A stretch of 64,000 bases of DNA from Legionella lansingensis (GCF_900187355.1 NZ_LT906451.1:1733001-1797000), one strand, 5' to 3'; positions 26,045 through 35,765 are shown, counted from the stretch's first letter. Notes: generated from the letters alone by a model not told the origin. Program-made: numbers and translations.

Positions 26045-26254
26045 GCCTATTTCCCCATTCATCAGGAGCATTTCTCCATTCAATTTCTTTTGGGTCAGTA
26101 TTTCGCCTAGTATCTGCTATATCTGACACAATGTTTGAAATTGTCTCTTTATATTTGCGATAAATAAAAAGCACTATCCCACGTATTCTTACAAATATGA
26201 TCTATTCCTTTTTCATAAAAAATAAAGCAAGACAAGCCACCACCCCAAAGTCAT
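26025..26254 (-). pseudogene. Decayed fourth gene of the Zorya operon
   Basis: An ATG at 26254 overlaps the HNH gene's stop as TAATG and begins MTLGWWLVLLYFL, a membrane-like helix, but stops after 13 codons. The other two leftward frames then carry coding-like pieces: FYEKGIDHICKNTWDSAF, then YKETISNIVSDIADTRRN ending GNRPKDFGF at 26025. Two indels would join them into about 75-80 residues. The coupling to zorE suggests a former membrane-anchored accessory gene. Family unknown. Confidence 0.4.
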
Positions 26255-27129
26255 TAAAATTTATTCTTTTTTATTTGCGCATACAAGGACAAAAACTGTT
26301 TGTAGTCACGAGTACTTTTCATATGCCCATGACTAGGTTCGTTAGCATGGCATTTCACGCATAAAACCTTCAAATTGTATTTCTTATTATTATTTTTCTG
26401 TCCATCGATATGATGAACATGGAGATACTGAACATGAGCACCAGCCAGATAGATTTGGCAGCTTTTGTTCTGGCACTGGTAGCCTGCCTTTTTTTTAGCA
26501 TTTTTACTGATCTCAGGCCAATTTGAAGGATACTCATTTAGAGGTGCTGTATCAGCATCATAGCTCGGAGTCACAGACAATAAAGACTTGGGAAATTTTT
26601 TGAAAAATTCAGCGATTAAAAAATCGGCTACAATTCTATTTTTATGAGATTTTTCTCTTTCACTGTAATCTTGCCAATTTAAATTGGTTAAACAATTACG
26701 GCATACATTTAATTTTTCATGCCGTACTTTAGTTTGCCCGTCTTTCGTTATACGTACTTGAAAAACACCATCTTCCCTATTTTGTATAACGTAACGTTCC
26801 GATCGTTTTTTTCGCCACATGTCGACTAAGGTTCTACAAGATGAAATATGATACTTAGGAAGTTCTCTATCTTCCCCATAAATATTCACGTCTCTAATGT
26901 AGATCAAAACTCGTTGCCCTTTACATGCCAGTGTTTTGTCATGTCTGAATAAATCAATTTCATCAAGACTTTCTATTTCAACACCATCACCATCAAGCCG
27001 TTTAATAAAATCCTCACCTAACAGCGATATTCCGGTATCAAACTTAAACTCCTTAACAAGCTCAGCACCCATCAATTGCCTAAGCTGATTCAAAGAGGAG
27101 AATTCAAAAAAATTTACAAGTTTAACCAT
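26254..27129 (-). CDS. zorE: Zorya HNH endonuclease effector (ZorE-like)
   Basis: 291 residues. The last 70 hold an HNH domain: a Cys pair (CQNKSC), then LHVHHIDGQKNNNKKYNL with the catalytic His pair and Asn, and VLCVKCHANEPSHG. Two further Cys (CRNC) at about 141-144 may bind zinc. The first 130 residues are unlike known domains. It overlaps zorB by 8 bp. In Zorya type II a single HNH nuclease replaces the ZorC-ZorD pair, and it is thought to nick invading DNA once ZorAB is triggered. Identity rests on both the HNH motif and the operon. Confidence 0.82.
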   Translation of the reverse strand: MVKLVNFFEFSSLNQLRQLMGAELVKEFKFDTGISLLGEDFIKRLDGDGVEIESLDEIDLFRHDKTLACKGQRVLIYIRDVNIYGEDRELPKYHISSCRTLVDMWRKKRSERYVIQNREDGVFQVRITKDGQTKVRHEKLNVCRNCLTNLNWQDYSEREKSHKNRIVADFLIAEFFKKFPKSLLSVTPSYDADTAPLNEYPSNWPEISKNAKKKAGYQCQNKSCQIYLAGAHVQYLHVHHIDGQKNNNKKYNLKVLCVKCHANEPSHGHMKSTRDYKQFLSLYAQIKKNKF

Positions 27130-27814
27130 TTTTTATCTTCTTCATTTCACTAGAAATTTCATCTAGTTTTGAATCAGCATTGGTGACAATCACAAACTCT
27201 ACTCGTTGGGAACGGCCATCATCTATAGCATGAAATTGATTTAATATAGGTTTTGAAGAAGAAAAACCGCTGGATGTTAGGTATTTACGCATCCATATTT
27301 CATGTTCAGACAAAGAAGATAAGCCCAAAATATATTCCAGCATGGATTGAGCTCTTTCCTGGGATAAACGCATGTTCTTTATATAGGCTGTTTTTTCATC
27401 AGTATCGGATGCCCATTTTTTTGAAGTATGTCCTTCAATACGAATCTCCTTGATCGATTTCCTGTATTTATCTGATGAGACCAACGATATGTATCGTGGT
27501 ATAAAATCATTAAGAATTTCTTTGAATGCAGGTTTTACAATAGATGATCCTGTATCAAAAAGTACATCAGGATTATCAAATCGTATCGTCATATCACCAA
27601 GTAATTCAGCATTCCACTGCTTTAGATCTTTCGCAAATTCCTTTTGTAAAGCTTGAGTGAGATCGCTCTTGGTTTCTTCAAACTCTTTAACAACCAATGT
27701 TGTAGTTTGTTCAACTTGCAACATGAAAGAGACGGCTATTAACATAAATACCATCATGAGACCCGTCATAAGATCGCTTAACGGAATCCAGTAAGATTGG
27801 TTATGATCTTCCAT
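27122..27814 (-). CDS. zorB: ZorB, MotB/OmpA-like anchor
   Basis: 230 residues. One membrane helix near the start with the motor Asp14 (PLSDLMTGLMMVFMLI), followed by a periplasmic OmpA-like peptidoglycan-binding domain (VLFDTGSS, IRIEGHTS, MRLSQERAQSMLEYI, GRSQRVEFVI). This is the MotB-type partner that couples ion flow to ZorA. It starts 2 bp after the zorA stop. Length and layout fit Zorya ZorB. Confidence 0.9.
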   Translation of the reverse strand: MEDHNQSYWIPLSDLMTGLMMVFMLIAVSFMLQVEQTTTLVVKEFEETKSDLTQALQKEFAKDLKQWNAELLGDMTIRFDNPDVLFDTGSSIVKPAFKEILNDFIPRYISLVSSDKYRKSIKEIRIEGHTSKKWASDTDEKTAYIKNMRLSQERAQSMLEYILGLSSLSEHEIWMRKYLTSSGFSSSKPILNQFHAIDDGRSQRVEFVIVTNADSKLDEISSEMKKIKNG

Positions 27815-27816
27815 AT

Positions 27817-29301
27817 TTATGCTGCCTCACCTAAGCGTACGATCTCACGCAAGCGCTCAGTAAGAGGCATATAATCAGAAACAAATTTTTCCGATAATGA
27901 AGCAAGCTGTTTACCTAAACTTGTAAGGGAATCAGTCAAACTTTTTTCAAGCTCTTTATCTAAAGCTAAAACTCCTTCCCTAATAATTCTGCCATTCTCT
28001 TGTAGCCCCGATGTTAGCTCTTGTTGAGATTTGGTAATACCATCTACAAGCACATTTTTCATTTCTGCTTGTGTTGATTGCAGTTGCGCCGAGTGGTTTC
28101 TGATAATCTCTGATGTTTGAGCTTCAACTGTGATAATAGCTTCTTGAATAGCCTTCAGATTATTTTGAATACCGCTGGTTAATGAATCCTGCGTTTGTTT
28201 AATTACATCAGTTAGTGAACTTCGCATCTCGTTATTTACAGACTTAACTTCTGCACTGTAATCAGAAATGAGCTTTGCTGTTTCAGATTGAACGAACTTC
28301 ACACCATCAGATATTTCAGTAATCATTTTCTGTGTGCTCACTGAAAATTCAGGGATGTAATCTTTCATTGTGACTAAAAGTTCGCTTAGAGCTTTTTCTT
28401 GAACAAAAAGCACATCCTTTTGTTTATCCATCGATTCAAGCAATAACTTCAAGTTTTGGGCAATATCAGTAAACTGCTTTGCATGTTCTACTACAGTAGC
28501 GAATGCCTCAGAGGATTGCTTCATGTCATTTGAAAATTGTGACTGATACTGTTTTATCGTTTCTAATTCTTGCTTATATTGCTCTTGCCAAATAACCAAT
28601 TTTTCAACAGCTTGGTTTAGATGTTTGAAATTCTCACCAAACTGTTCTGTTAAATTTTGGTTAAAATCCTGAATTGCTTCTTTGAGTGCTTCAATAAAGG
28701 CTTTTTGGTTATTCTCTAGCATCTTATTTGCAAAATTATCAAATGATTCCTGCAATTTTTTCTGTTGATCATTAGAGTCTTGTCTTAACATCTTGACTTG
28801 TGAGAGCAGAGATCCTTCTTCGTCACCAGATAACGTTTTTCGCAGATTAGTAATTTCCTTTACTAAATCATCCATTGATGCTGGAGCTGATTCTTTGGTT
28901 TGATGAGAGACATTTTTACTCAACTTATGCCTACCTCTAATTAGTAATGCCCCAAATACCCCAATAAAAGATGAGCAAAAAGCCGTTTTAATGCCATTTA
29001 ACAATGAGGGGATACTTGCCGTTATATTATTACTGTTAAAATGTAATAACGCCCACGCTATACAGGCAAAACATCCCACGATCCCCATTGTCGTTAATAT
29101 TTCAGGGCCATAAGTTACTGCAAACCGATCAAACCTAACTAAAAAGGTAATAAGAAAGCATATTGTTAGAGCCATCCAACATAATTCGATAGACGAAAAC
29201 TGTTGCAACAATGAAAATAGGGTAGGTACGGGAGTATTACTTTCAGACGCTAAAACAGGGCAGGAAACTAGGGCTAACAATAAAGCAAATATTTTATTCA
29301 T
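27817..29301 (-). CDS. zorA: ZorA, MotA/TolQ-like motor protein with coiled-coil tail
   Basis: 494 residues. Three membrane helices in the first 135 residues (after a signal-like first stretch), including a TolQ/MotA-like segment LNGIKTAFCSSFIGVFGALL. A long helical tail from about 150 to 490 is Gln/Glu/Ser-rich and predicted coiled coil, extending into the cytosol. Phage entry is thought to make ZorAB rotate or signal through this tail to the nuclease. The moderate length fits type II better than the longer type I ZorA. First gene of the leftward zorABE operon. Confidence 0.88.
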   Translation of the reverse strand: MNKIFALLLALVSCPVLASESNTPVPTLFSLLQQFSSIELCWMALTICFLITFLVRFDRFAVTYGPEILTTMGIVGCFACIAWALLHFNSNNITASIPSLLNGIKTAFCSSFIGVFGALLIRGRHKLSKNVSHQTKESAPASMDDLVKEITNLRKTLSGDEEGSLLSQVKMLRQDSNDQQKKLQESFDNFANKMLENNQKAFIEALKEAIQDFNQNLTEQFGENFKHLNQAVEKLVIWQEQYKQELETIKQYQSQFSNDMKQSSEAFATVVEHAKQFTDIAQNLKLLLESMDKQKDVLFVQEKALSELLVTMKDYIPEFSVSTQKMITEISDGVKFVQSETAKLISDYSAEVKSVNNEMRSSLTDVIKQTQDSLTSGIQNNLKAIQEAIITVEAQTSEIIRNHSAQLQSTQAEMKNVLVDGITKSQQELTSGLQENGRIIREGVLALDKELEKSLTDSLTSLGKQLASLSEKFVSDYMPLTERLREIVRLGEAA

Positions 29302-29603
29302 AAGATGATCTCGGTCTATTTACAACATCAACTTCGACCACCTTGATTTATTATTCTTAGATTATTTTATCTAAGTAAGCCGATTTTAATTATTTTTGCT
29401 TGTGATTACAAAAGATTGCGATTCTATTAAATAATGATCACAATGTAAACATGATGATTAATAAACATGGATAATTCTTCAAATCGACTGGCAGAGAAAC
29501 TCAGGGAGTTGTGCGCCACCGGATGACCACTACGACCTCAAAACCCCTGCTACCCCCTCCAACCCCTATGCAAATCTGAAATTGAATTCCATTTTATGTT
29601 CGA
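29302..29603. other. Promoter region of the Zorya operon
   Basis: 302 bp upstream of zorA. A 7-bp inverted repeat (CTTAGAT / ATCTAAG, 29356-29375) stands about 55 bp before the zorA start and could be an operator. On the other strand two tiny frames (29467-29526, 19 residues; 29523-29579, 18 residues) overlap as ATGA; they are too short to call as genes. Confidence 0.4.
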
Positions 29604-29885
29604 TTAAACAAGCTCTTTGATGAAACCCTTACTACGTTTGATTGCCAACCTAATCTCCTCCCTGAATGCTTTAGCCTCGCCAGTTGTTTCTCCATGCTTT
29701 AATGCGTTGAGATTGTAGCGTGGAGCACCAGAGCCTCTTGCTCCCCCATGGACACGACAACGAGCCTTACCTCTGATAGCTGGGCAGCGACAAGGTTTAC
29801 CATTATTGCCTTTTGTTCGTGCGCCACATCGAGGCGCAGATTCAAACGTATAGCGTTTTTTCTCGGTTCTTGAGGTTGTTTTCAT
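29604..29885 (-). CDS. Small Cys/His mobile-element protein (HGGxxGSGAP family)
   Basis: 93 residues. It has the recurrent island/phage signature CGARTKGNNGKPCRCPAIRG followed by CRVHGGARGSGAP and NLNALKHGETT; the three Cys and one His probably bind zinc. Function unknown. Proteins of this type are often encoded near small terminase-like or replication genes. It overlaps the gene behind it by 4 bp. Confidence 0.65.
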   Translation of the reverse strand: MKTTSRTEKKRYTFESAPRCGARTKGNNGKPCRCPAIRGKARCRVHGGARGSGAPRYNLNALKHGETTGEAKAFREEIRLAIKRSKGFIKELV

Positions 29886-30373
29886 GTTTTTTCCTTATTA
29901 CCCATGCCCCCTTGAATATTCCCCACAATCGCTTGGCCGCCTTGGTGAACATCAACACGTTCAACAATAATTTTTTGGCCTCCAACCCCTTGTAGCTTAG
30001 CCAGAACACTAGCTTGCTGAGCAAAACAATTGGCCAATTTTATTGCAGAGTTGATGTAATATTTTTTTAGCTCAAGATCACTACACCCAATAGCAAAAGC
30101 CATTGTTGTTTGTTGCAATTCGTGAATCGATAGCATTTCGGACGCAAGCATGACTTGTAAGCCACTATGAGCATTTAAAGCTATCAACGCATCTCTACTC
30201 TTCTCTTTAGCCTCATCAAGATCAAAATTTTCTGATCGAATGTTGCTAGTAGCAATAGCATTTTTATGAATGACACGTCTATTAAAATTTTCTTTTGCTT
30301 GTGTTTTGGTGTCTGTGATATTAAGTTGCTTTTCTTTTGCTGTATCAATAGTTTTCATGTTTTCTTCACTCAT
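29882..30373 (-). CDS. Conserved mobile-element hypothetical protein
   Basis: 163 residues, helical. The C-terminal part (LANCFAQQASVLAKLQGVGGQKIIVERVDVHQGGQAIVGNI) is a stretch I associate with island and phage proteins found next to the HGG small proteins. No catalytic motif. Coupled to the downstream gene by a 4-bp overlap. Function unknown. Confidence 0.55.
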   Translation of the reverse strand: MSEENMKTIDTAKEKQLNITDTKTQAKENFNRRVIHKNAIATSNIRSENFDLDEAKEKSRDALIALNAHSGLQVMLASEMLSIHELQQTTMAFAIGCSDLELKKYYINSAIKLANCFAQQASVLAKLQGVGGQKIIVERVDVHQGGQAIVGNIQGGMGNKEKT

Positions 30374-30532
30374 TTCATCATATTCAAAATAGGTGACTAT
30401 TTCTCAGGCCTACGCATTTTCTAAAACACCCGTAACCCTTATTGACAAAACCGACAGAATACAGAATGGAGTTTTTGTCAGTTTTGTCGGTTAGCATGTG
30501 GTGGATTCCCTATTTTTAATTCCTGTTTCATG

Positions 30533-32992
30533 TTAATCATTCCAATGATAAGCAACTTTAGGGCGGCCATTGGTATCTTCTGAACTTATTGTTTCTCTGC
30601 AAAGATAACCATAGTCTATTAGCCAAGCTAAAGCCTCATTAATCAGCTTAACAGAATCAAGCCCTGACCATCCTTTCCTCTGTATATCCCGAACAGAAAA
30701 AGGATTAGGAAGTTTCTTCTTACGATCCAAAATCAATTTTGCACTATCAAGACTGTAGTTAGTTGCAATGCTGTAAAGTCTCTTAGCGTGGCTAACCAAA
30801 TAATCCGACCAACTTAAGGCACGAATCGTTGCAGTAACGCCCACAGCATCACATCCTCCATCAATTATTTCAAACAACAATGCCAACCCAGCAATTGTTT
30901 GCGGCATTTTCAATATATGACTTTCAAGTACAGGATGAATTTCAGGATTTCGAGCAATATCTTGAATTTTCTTCATCCACTGAATAAATAACTCCTGTGC
31001 TTCGCTGGTAAATCTAAATTGACAAGGTTCTGCGTCTACTCCCATAAAATCGAGATTATGTAGTGACTCAAAGACTCTATTATATTTCATTTTTGCTTCT
31101 TGATTAGGTACTCTATCAATCCACTGCCAGCTACCAATATCATCTGGCCATATGGCTAGCTGGAAACGTTGGATTAGCCCATCATCGACTATACCCCTTG
31201 TCGCGTCGCGTACTAACAGGGAGATTTTGCTAGGCTGAATGCCACCGATAATAGAAAGAGTACAGCTCTCAATTTCAATCGTACCTCGACCAATGCGGTC
31301 GTAAACATAACGGCCATTCCCATCAAAGCATTCAAGATAAAAAGCACGATCAGACTGATATTCCTCACGATTTAGATTAGCTAACCATCCTGATAATTCA
31401 TCACGCACAAACACTAACCCGTTAGGATTTTCATTTAATAACTCACCCAATTTTTCTACAGAGGGGTCGTTCACGATTAATCTATGCCGCACAGGTGGAA
31501 TAATATTATCCACTATTCTAAGCGCGTCCCTTGCCGCATCTCGATTATTCTTTTTTAGTGCTTCTTTCGCCTTACTTTTGGCATCAGCGGCCTCCAACTC
31601 AAGCAAAACACATTCTTCCTTGTGGTTTTGCTGGGCTTCTTTATATTCCTGTGCTGCCTGCTTTTCAAATTCCCATAAAGGCCTTAGTGCTTCTTTCATG
31701 CTAGGGCTTTTCATAGCAGATGGTCTTCCGATTATTGTCCCCCATTGATTAGGCACAACACACCAGCTATCAAATTGTTTGGGGCAGATTGATGCCTTAC
31801 GGCCTAGTAAACCAGACAATCCAACAATCGCAGTTACAGCAACAAAGTCAGGTAGACTTTGCTGGCGCTCAGCTACATCAAAAACATAGTCTCGAATTGC
31901 TTCAGGCAACATATCAGGCAAAAAAGGTAGTACAGGTGGTCGAGACTCCGGTAGTGGTTGAGGTTTACTGTTTATTTTTAAAGAAGATCGCAATTTTTTA
32001 TTGTGTTCATCAATTGTATTACCATCAGGAGCAACAGTAAGTTGAGATGCTCTTTTGACCGCATCATGCTCCGATAACATTTCATGAACTTTCATGAAAT
32101 CAAACGCATCATGCCAATACCCATCATTTACTCCGTTGTTATGATGGCTAAAAAATCGATTACCTCTAACTACAATACCTGCTATACCAGATGTAGAGTC
32201 TGGTGATAACCATCTTTCTTCGCCATTTTTTACAAACTTTCGTTTATAGCCATATTGGATCAACAGTTGAGAAAGAGAGTATTGTTCATTAAATGCTTTG
32301 ATTGCTGATAAGGTATCCCCTAATGAATATCGCTCAGGGCGCATATGATTATCTTGGGGTAGTTTTTCTGCCTCATACACCGAGATTGGATTACCAGTTA
32401 GATATTCAAAGTGCAATGATTGGACATTAGATTTGCTCGGTCTTCTTGGGTAATACCAAGCCTGAGCAAACACGCTATTCTCTTGGGCATAGGCAAGTAG
32501 TTCTTCATCAAGATTATGGTTGATAAGCGAGACCAATGCTTCTGCTGTAGCAGCCAATTGTTCCTTATTATAGGGGTTCTCGGTTGCCAATATAATGCGG
32601 TAACGGTTCCCTTTTCCTCCTGCGTAATGCGAATATGAACCATAAATAATATGCCCGATGTTAAGTTTCTTTAAAGCGTGATGAACAAACAATGGATCAA
32701 CAGCACCTTCAATTTCTTGTCCATCTTGGTTTATTCGCTTATCACAATCAATAATCAGCACCCTAGCCAAACTTTCTAGGTTACTGTCAGACCGAGACAT
32801 ACATCGACCATCTTCGGCAATTTTTAATCCAGTACGAAGAAAATGGCTACCATCCTTTTCACCTAATTGAATGGTTCTAAGCCTTTCCAGTAATTCTTCT
32901 CCAGTTATATGGGTATATCGATTAGTAACTCGCACCCCCTGTTCGGAGGATGCGACTTCAGTATTTTTTATTATTGTTATAAAATCATTCAT
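30533..32992 (-). CDS. DUF3987 primase/helicase-like replication protein
   Basis: 819 residues. The N-terminal 250 residues resemble an archaeal-eukaryotic-type primase domain (VLIIDCD, HIIYGSYSHY, NRYRIIL). A middle region from about 345 is the DUF3987 helicase-like domain: LPDFVAVTAIVGLSGLLG, then a Walker-like GRPSAMKSPSM, VNDPSVEKLGELL and FVRDELSGWLANLN (Walker B-like). The C-terminus contains a winged-helix-like part. Such proteins replicate phage satellites and integrative elements after excision. It overlaps the upstream gene by 8 bp. Confidence 0.8.
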   Translation of the reverse strand: MNDFITIIKNTEVASSEQGVRVTNRYTHITGEELLERLRTIQLGEKDGSHFLRTGLKIAEDGRCMSRSDSNLESLARVLIIDCDKRINQDGQEIEGAVDPLFVHHALKKLNIGHIIYGSYSHYAGGKGNRYRIILATENPYNKEQLAATAEALVSLINHNLDEELLAYAQENSVFAQAWYYPRRPSKSNVQSLHFEYLTGNPISVYEAEKLPQDNHMRPERYSLGDTLSAIKAFNEQYSLSQLLIQYGYKRKFVKNGEERWLSPDSTSGIAGIVVRGNRFFSHHNNGVNDGYWHDAFDFMKVHEMLSEHDAVKRASQLTVAPDGNTIDEHNKKLRSSLKINSKPQPLPESRPPVLPFLPDMLPEAIRDYVFDVAERQQSLPDFVAVTAIVGLSGLLGRKASICPKQFDSWCVVPNQWGTIIGRPSAMKSPSMKEALRPLWEFEKQAAQEYKEAQQNHKEECVLLELEAADAKSKAKEALKKNNRDAARDALRIVDNIIPPVRHRLIVNDPSVEKLGELLNENPNGLVFVRDELSGWLANLNREEYQSDRAFYLECFDGNGRYVYDRIGRGTIEIESCTLSIIGGIQPSKISLLVRDATRGIVDDGLIQRFQLAIWPDDIGSWQWIDRVPNQEAKMKYNRVFESLHNLDFMGVDAEPCQFRFTSEAQELFIQWMKKIQDIARNPEIHPVLESHILKMPQTIAGLALLFEIIDGGCDAVGVTATIRALSWSDYLVSHAKRLYSIATNYSLDSAKLILDRKKKLPNPFSVRDIQRKGWSGLDSVKLINEALAWLIDYGYLCRETISSEDTNGRPKVAYHWND

Positions 32993-33389
32993 GGGATTTA
33001 CCTCTTGTTAGGCTTGAGGTTGCCGCCTCTAGGCTAACGTTTTTATCCTCGCAGGTTATCGTGGTGTTTGATTTGCTAATAACGCTAACCTGCTCCAATC
33101 TTTTTAAACCCTTTTGCTGTCTACGCCTTAATACCTCTGCCTTGATTTCTTGGCGTTGTTGTGGGCGCAGCTCAGGATCCTTGTAACGCATAATTTCTTC
33201 CTTGAGTATGTAGTAATCACAAGTGCGATCGTGCGTATAAACGCTTTCTACCGGAATAAACCACTGATTTCGGATAGTAGATACCCAAGAGTGGAGTGAA
33301 GCATTACCAAAGTCCTTACGGTTCAGCCTTGCCCCCTCCAGCATGGCTTTTAAGGCCATTGATGTTTTACCATCTGTCTTATTGCTCAT
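32985..33389 (-). CDS. Small accessory protein of the replication operon
   Basis: 134 residues from the ATG at 33389, chosen for the AGGAGA site 7 bases before it. The N-terminal half (NASLHSWVSTIRNQWFIPVES, then RTCDYYILKEEIMRY) looks like a small winged or helical DNA-binding domain; the rest is basic (EVLRRRQQKGLKRL). It overlaps the AlpA-like gene by 4 bp and the primase gene by 8 bp, so all three are translationally coupled. Confidence 0.55.
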   Translation of the reverse strand: MSNKTDGKTSMALKAMLEGARLNRKDFGNASLHSWVSTIRNQWFIPVESVYTHDRTCDYYILKEEIMRYKDPELRPQQRQEIKAEVLRRRQQKGLKRLEQVSVISKSNTTITCEDKNVSLEAATSSLTRGKSHE

Positions 33390-33595
33390 GCTTGATTCTC
33401 CTTCAACCACTGGAAGAATTTTTCTTCATCAATTAAGACTCTGCGACCATTACGTAAAATGGCTCCGAATTTTTTTAATCCATTGGAATCAGCATAGAAA
33501 ATACGGTCTCTTATTCCGCCTTCTGTGAAAGCGGGATGTTTTTGACAAAACTGCTTTATCGTGGATAAAAGAGGAATTGAGTTTACATTTGACAT
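33386..33595 (-). CDS. AlpA/excisionase-like DNA-binding protein
   Basis: 69 residues. The pattern FCQKHPAFTEGGIRDRIFYADSNGL ... GRRVLIDEEKFFQWL is that of MerR-like winged-helix excisionase/AlpA regulators, with a final helix reading a fixed residue set. Such proteins switch on or direct integrase-mediated excision. First gene of the leftward replication operon, 153 bp downstream of the integrase-linked gene. Confidence 0.7.
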   Translation of the reverse strand: MSNVNSIPLLSTIKQFCQKHPAFTEGGIRDRIFYADSNGLKKFGAILRNGRRVLIDEEKFFQWLKENQA

Positions 33596-33748
33596 AATTC
33601 ACCTATCAGGTTTGTTAATAATAACTGCGAGTTCTCGCAGTCACCTGGGACGAATTATGAGTAGCTAAATAGGGGTATTCTAGGTTACATAGGTATACCA
33701 ACCATGATATACCTCCATCAAAATAACAATGTATCTTTTTGATTTTAA

Positions 33749-34612
33749 TTATTTTTTACATGGAGTCCTTTTTTTTAAAGATGCTCCTTTAGTATTAATT
33801 GAGGCAACATGAGATAGTTTTTTTAAAAAATCATCATTATCACCATCTGACCCTATAACTTCAAAATCAGCTTTTAGATGCGCTTGTATATTGCCTGTTG
33901 AAAACGTTCTGTTTGTATTTTTTTTGCATAGTTCTTCTTCTTTGACATATGACTCAATAAGTGCCTTTAACTTCGGTGCCCTACAAAGCTTGAGATTAAA
34001 CCACTCATCGATTATTAGCTCTGATTCGCTAAATTTATGTTTTATAGTCTTGCCAAAATGAGCGGCTAACTCTTCTTTAATATTAAAATTATTATCAAGC
34101 ATGCTAATCTCTGCCGGTAAAGAATGCTGCAAATCAGCTTTAGCCCAATGTACTAAGTAATCAAATCGCCACAGTTTTTCTTTGAGTGTACCTTGGTCAA
34201 TAGCAAAACATGCTTTATATTCTTTTGGCATGGCTATCATGCCTCTATTGATAATTTCAAGACAATCAAGAAGAGCTTGCGCTTGTTGAAGAATTTTCTC
34301 TATTACTTCTGCTTCTCCTTTAATATCAGGGAATAGCTCTCTAACAGATTTAATAAATCCTTCACTCGAATACATGTTCCGAAAAGACGCCGGTTTAATG
34401 TGATATAAAGTAGTTTGCAATTCTTCCACCACCTTAAACAAAAATTCATCTGGTATTGGTTCATATCCAGACGATATAAATCCAAACTCAAGAGCTGTAA
34501 GCTGTGGACGCTTTACCCACCGGCTATAGTTAATAGGTTTAAGCAACCCAATAAGAAATCTCCACTGATAACTATCATTTGCCTTATATGATGCTAACCA
34601 TGCTTGGCTCAT
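33749..34612 (-). CDS. Hypothetical protein coupled to the integrase
   Basis: 287 residues, soluble, mostly helical, with no motif I recognise. Its ATG overlaps the integrase stop by 4 bp, so the two are co-translated. The lysine-rich tail ends KGASLKKRTPCKK. It may be an element-specific regulator or accessory gene; function unknown. Confidence 0.5.
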   Translation of the reverse strand: MSQAWLASYKANDSYQWRFLIGLLKPINYSRWVKRPQLTALEFGFISSGYEPIPDEFLFKVVEELQTTLYHIKPASFRNMYSSEGFIKSVRELFPDIKGEAEVIEKILQQAQALLDCLEIINRGMIAMPKEYKACFAIDQGTLKEKLWRFDYLVHWAKADLQHSLPAEISMLDNNFNIKEELAAHFGKTIKHKFSESELIIDEWFNLKLCRAPKLKALIESYVKEEELCKKNTNRTFSTGNIQAHLKADFEVIGSDGDNDDFLKKLSHVASINTKGASLKKRTPCKK

Positions 34613-35679
34613 TTTACACCCCCAAATATTTTTTCGTTCATACTGCCAACTACAGAACTGATATGACTATCGCTAAGATGAGAGTAACGTTTAGTCATCT
34701 GTACGGTTTTATGGCCAAGTACTTCCATCAAATCACGTTGAGTTGCTCCGTTCATTGCAAGATAACTAGCGCAGCTATGGCGTAAATCGTGAAATCTGAA
34801 GTCAGATATTTCTGCTTTAGACACGGCAACTTCCCAAGGTCGCTTGATATCGATTGGTTGTTTGCCATCTTTGCTTGGAAAAACATAATTAGAATCAAGT
34901 CGAGCAATTTTTAAATGCTGGGCAAGCACTTCATGAGCGTAACCTATAATTGGAACCCGCCGCCGTTCTTTATTCTTAGTTTTTTCAAGAACAACAAAGC
35001 CTTCATTGAGAAATACATCACGGCGTTTTAAATTCAGGATTTCACCTTTACGCATACCAGTAGAGAGAGCTAATACTACAATCGTATATAGCTGCTTATT
35101 GGCTGATACCATACAAGCTTCAAGCAGTCTGGCTCGCTCATTATCATCTAAATAACGAACTCGTCCTTGGCTTTCAGGTTGCTTCTTGATTTTTAATACA
35201 GGATTTGATTCGATCCATTCCCATTCATTAACAGCAGTGTTTAAAGCATGGGATAAAGCTGCTAAGTAACGATTAACAGTAGCAGTTGTTCTTCTCTCAC
35301 CGCGGTTGGTTGACCCTTTGGCTAATTCCTCTCTTAAGGATGAAATAGTTTGGGATGTGAAATCAGCTAACACATGATAGCCAGCCTTCTCCTTCCACCA
35401 TAGGAGCTGTTTTTTCTGCGCAGATTGCATTGATACTGATTTGTGAGGCAATATGACTTCGATGTAGCGGTCTATTAGCTCGGCTAATGTTCTCTTTTTG
35501 GATTCAGCCGTTTTAAAGTGGCGATTTTCATGAATAGCCGATTCAATACTACTCGCCCACCGTCTCGCGTCTGTTAATCTTTCAAATATAGCGGACTCAG
35601 GTTTCTTTCCCTTCAGCCTAACCCTAGCTAAATATTTAACCTTTCCTTCTTTTGTGATTCTTTTTTCTATTGATGCCAT
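34609..35679 (-). CDS. int: Tyrosine recombinase (integrase) of the tRNA-Thr element
   Basis: 356 residues. An N-terminal arm-binding part (1-60), a core-binding domain (65-160) and a catalytic domain with all key residues: Arg210 (STGMRKGEIL), His297 and Arg300 (HDLRH), His323 (LGHKT) and Tyr332 (RYSH). Start ATG at 35679 behind TAGGAG. It lies 1.1 kb from the tRNA-Thr site and points into the element, as usual for islands of this kind. Confidence 0.95.
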   Translation of the reverse strand: MASIEKRITKEGKVKYLARVRLKGKKPESAIFERLTDARRWASSIESAIHENRHFKTAESKKRTLAELIDRYIEVILPHKSVSMQSAQKKQLLWWKEKAGYHVLADFTSQTISSLREELAKGSTNRGERRTTATVNRYLAALSHALNTAVNEWEWIESNPVLKIKKQPESQGRVRYLDDNERARLLEACMVSANKQLYTIVVLALSTGMRKGEILNLKRRDVFLNEGFVVLEKTKNKERRRVPIIGYAHEVLAQHLKIARLDSNYVFPSKDGKQPIDIKRPWEVAVSKAEISDFRFHDLRHSCASYLAMNGATQRDLMEVLGHKTVQMTKRYSHLSDSHISSVVGSMNEKIFGGVK

Positions 35680-35765
35680 ACCAAACTCCTACAGTGGAGA
35701 TTGGCAACTGATATGCTATAGTTACATCAGTCACCATTAGCCCCGTAACGGTTAATGTTGATTAG

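Noticed and set aside
26254-29301. Reading zorA-zorB as a flagellar or Tol-type motor pair
   Set aside because: The long coiled-coil tail on the MotA-like protein, the coupled HNH nuclease and the island location fit Zorya; no flagellar or Tol genes are nearby.
29356-29375. Possible CRISPR-like or repeat array near the Zorya operon
   Set aside because: Only a single short inverted repeat is present; no regularly spaced repeats were found anywhere in the window.
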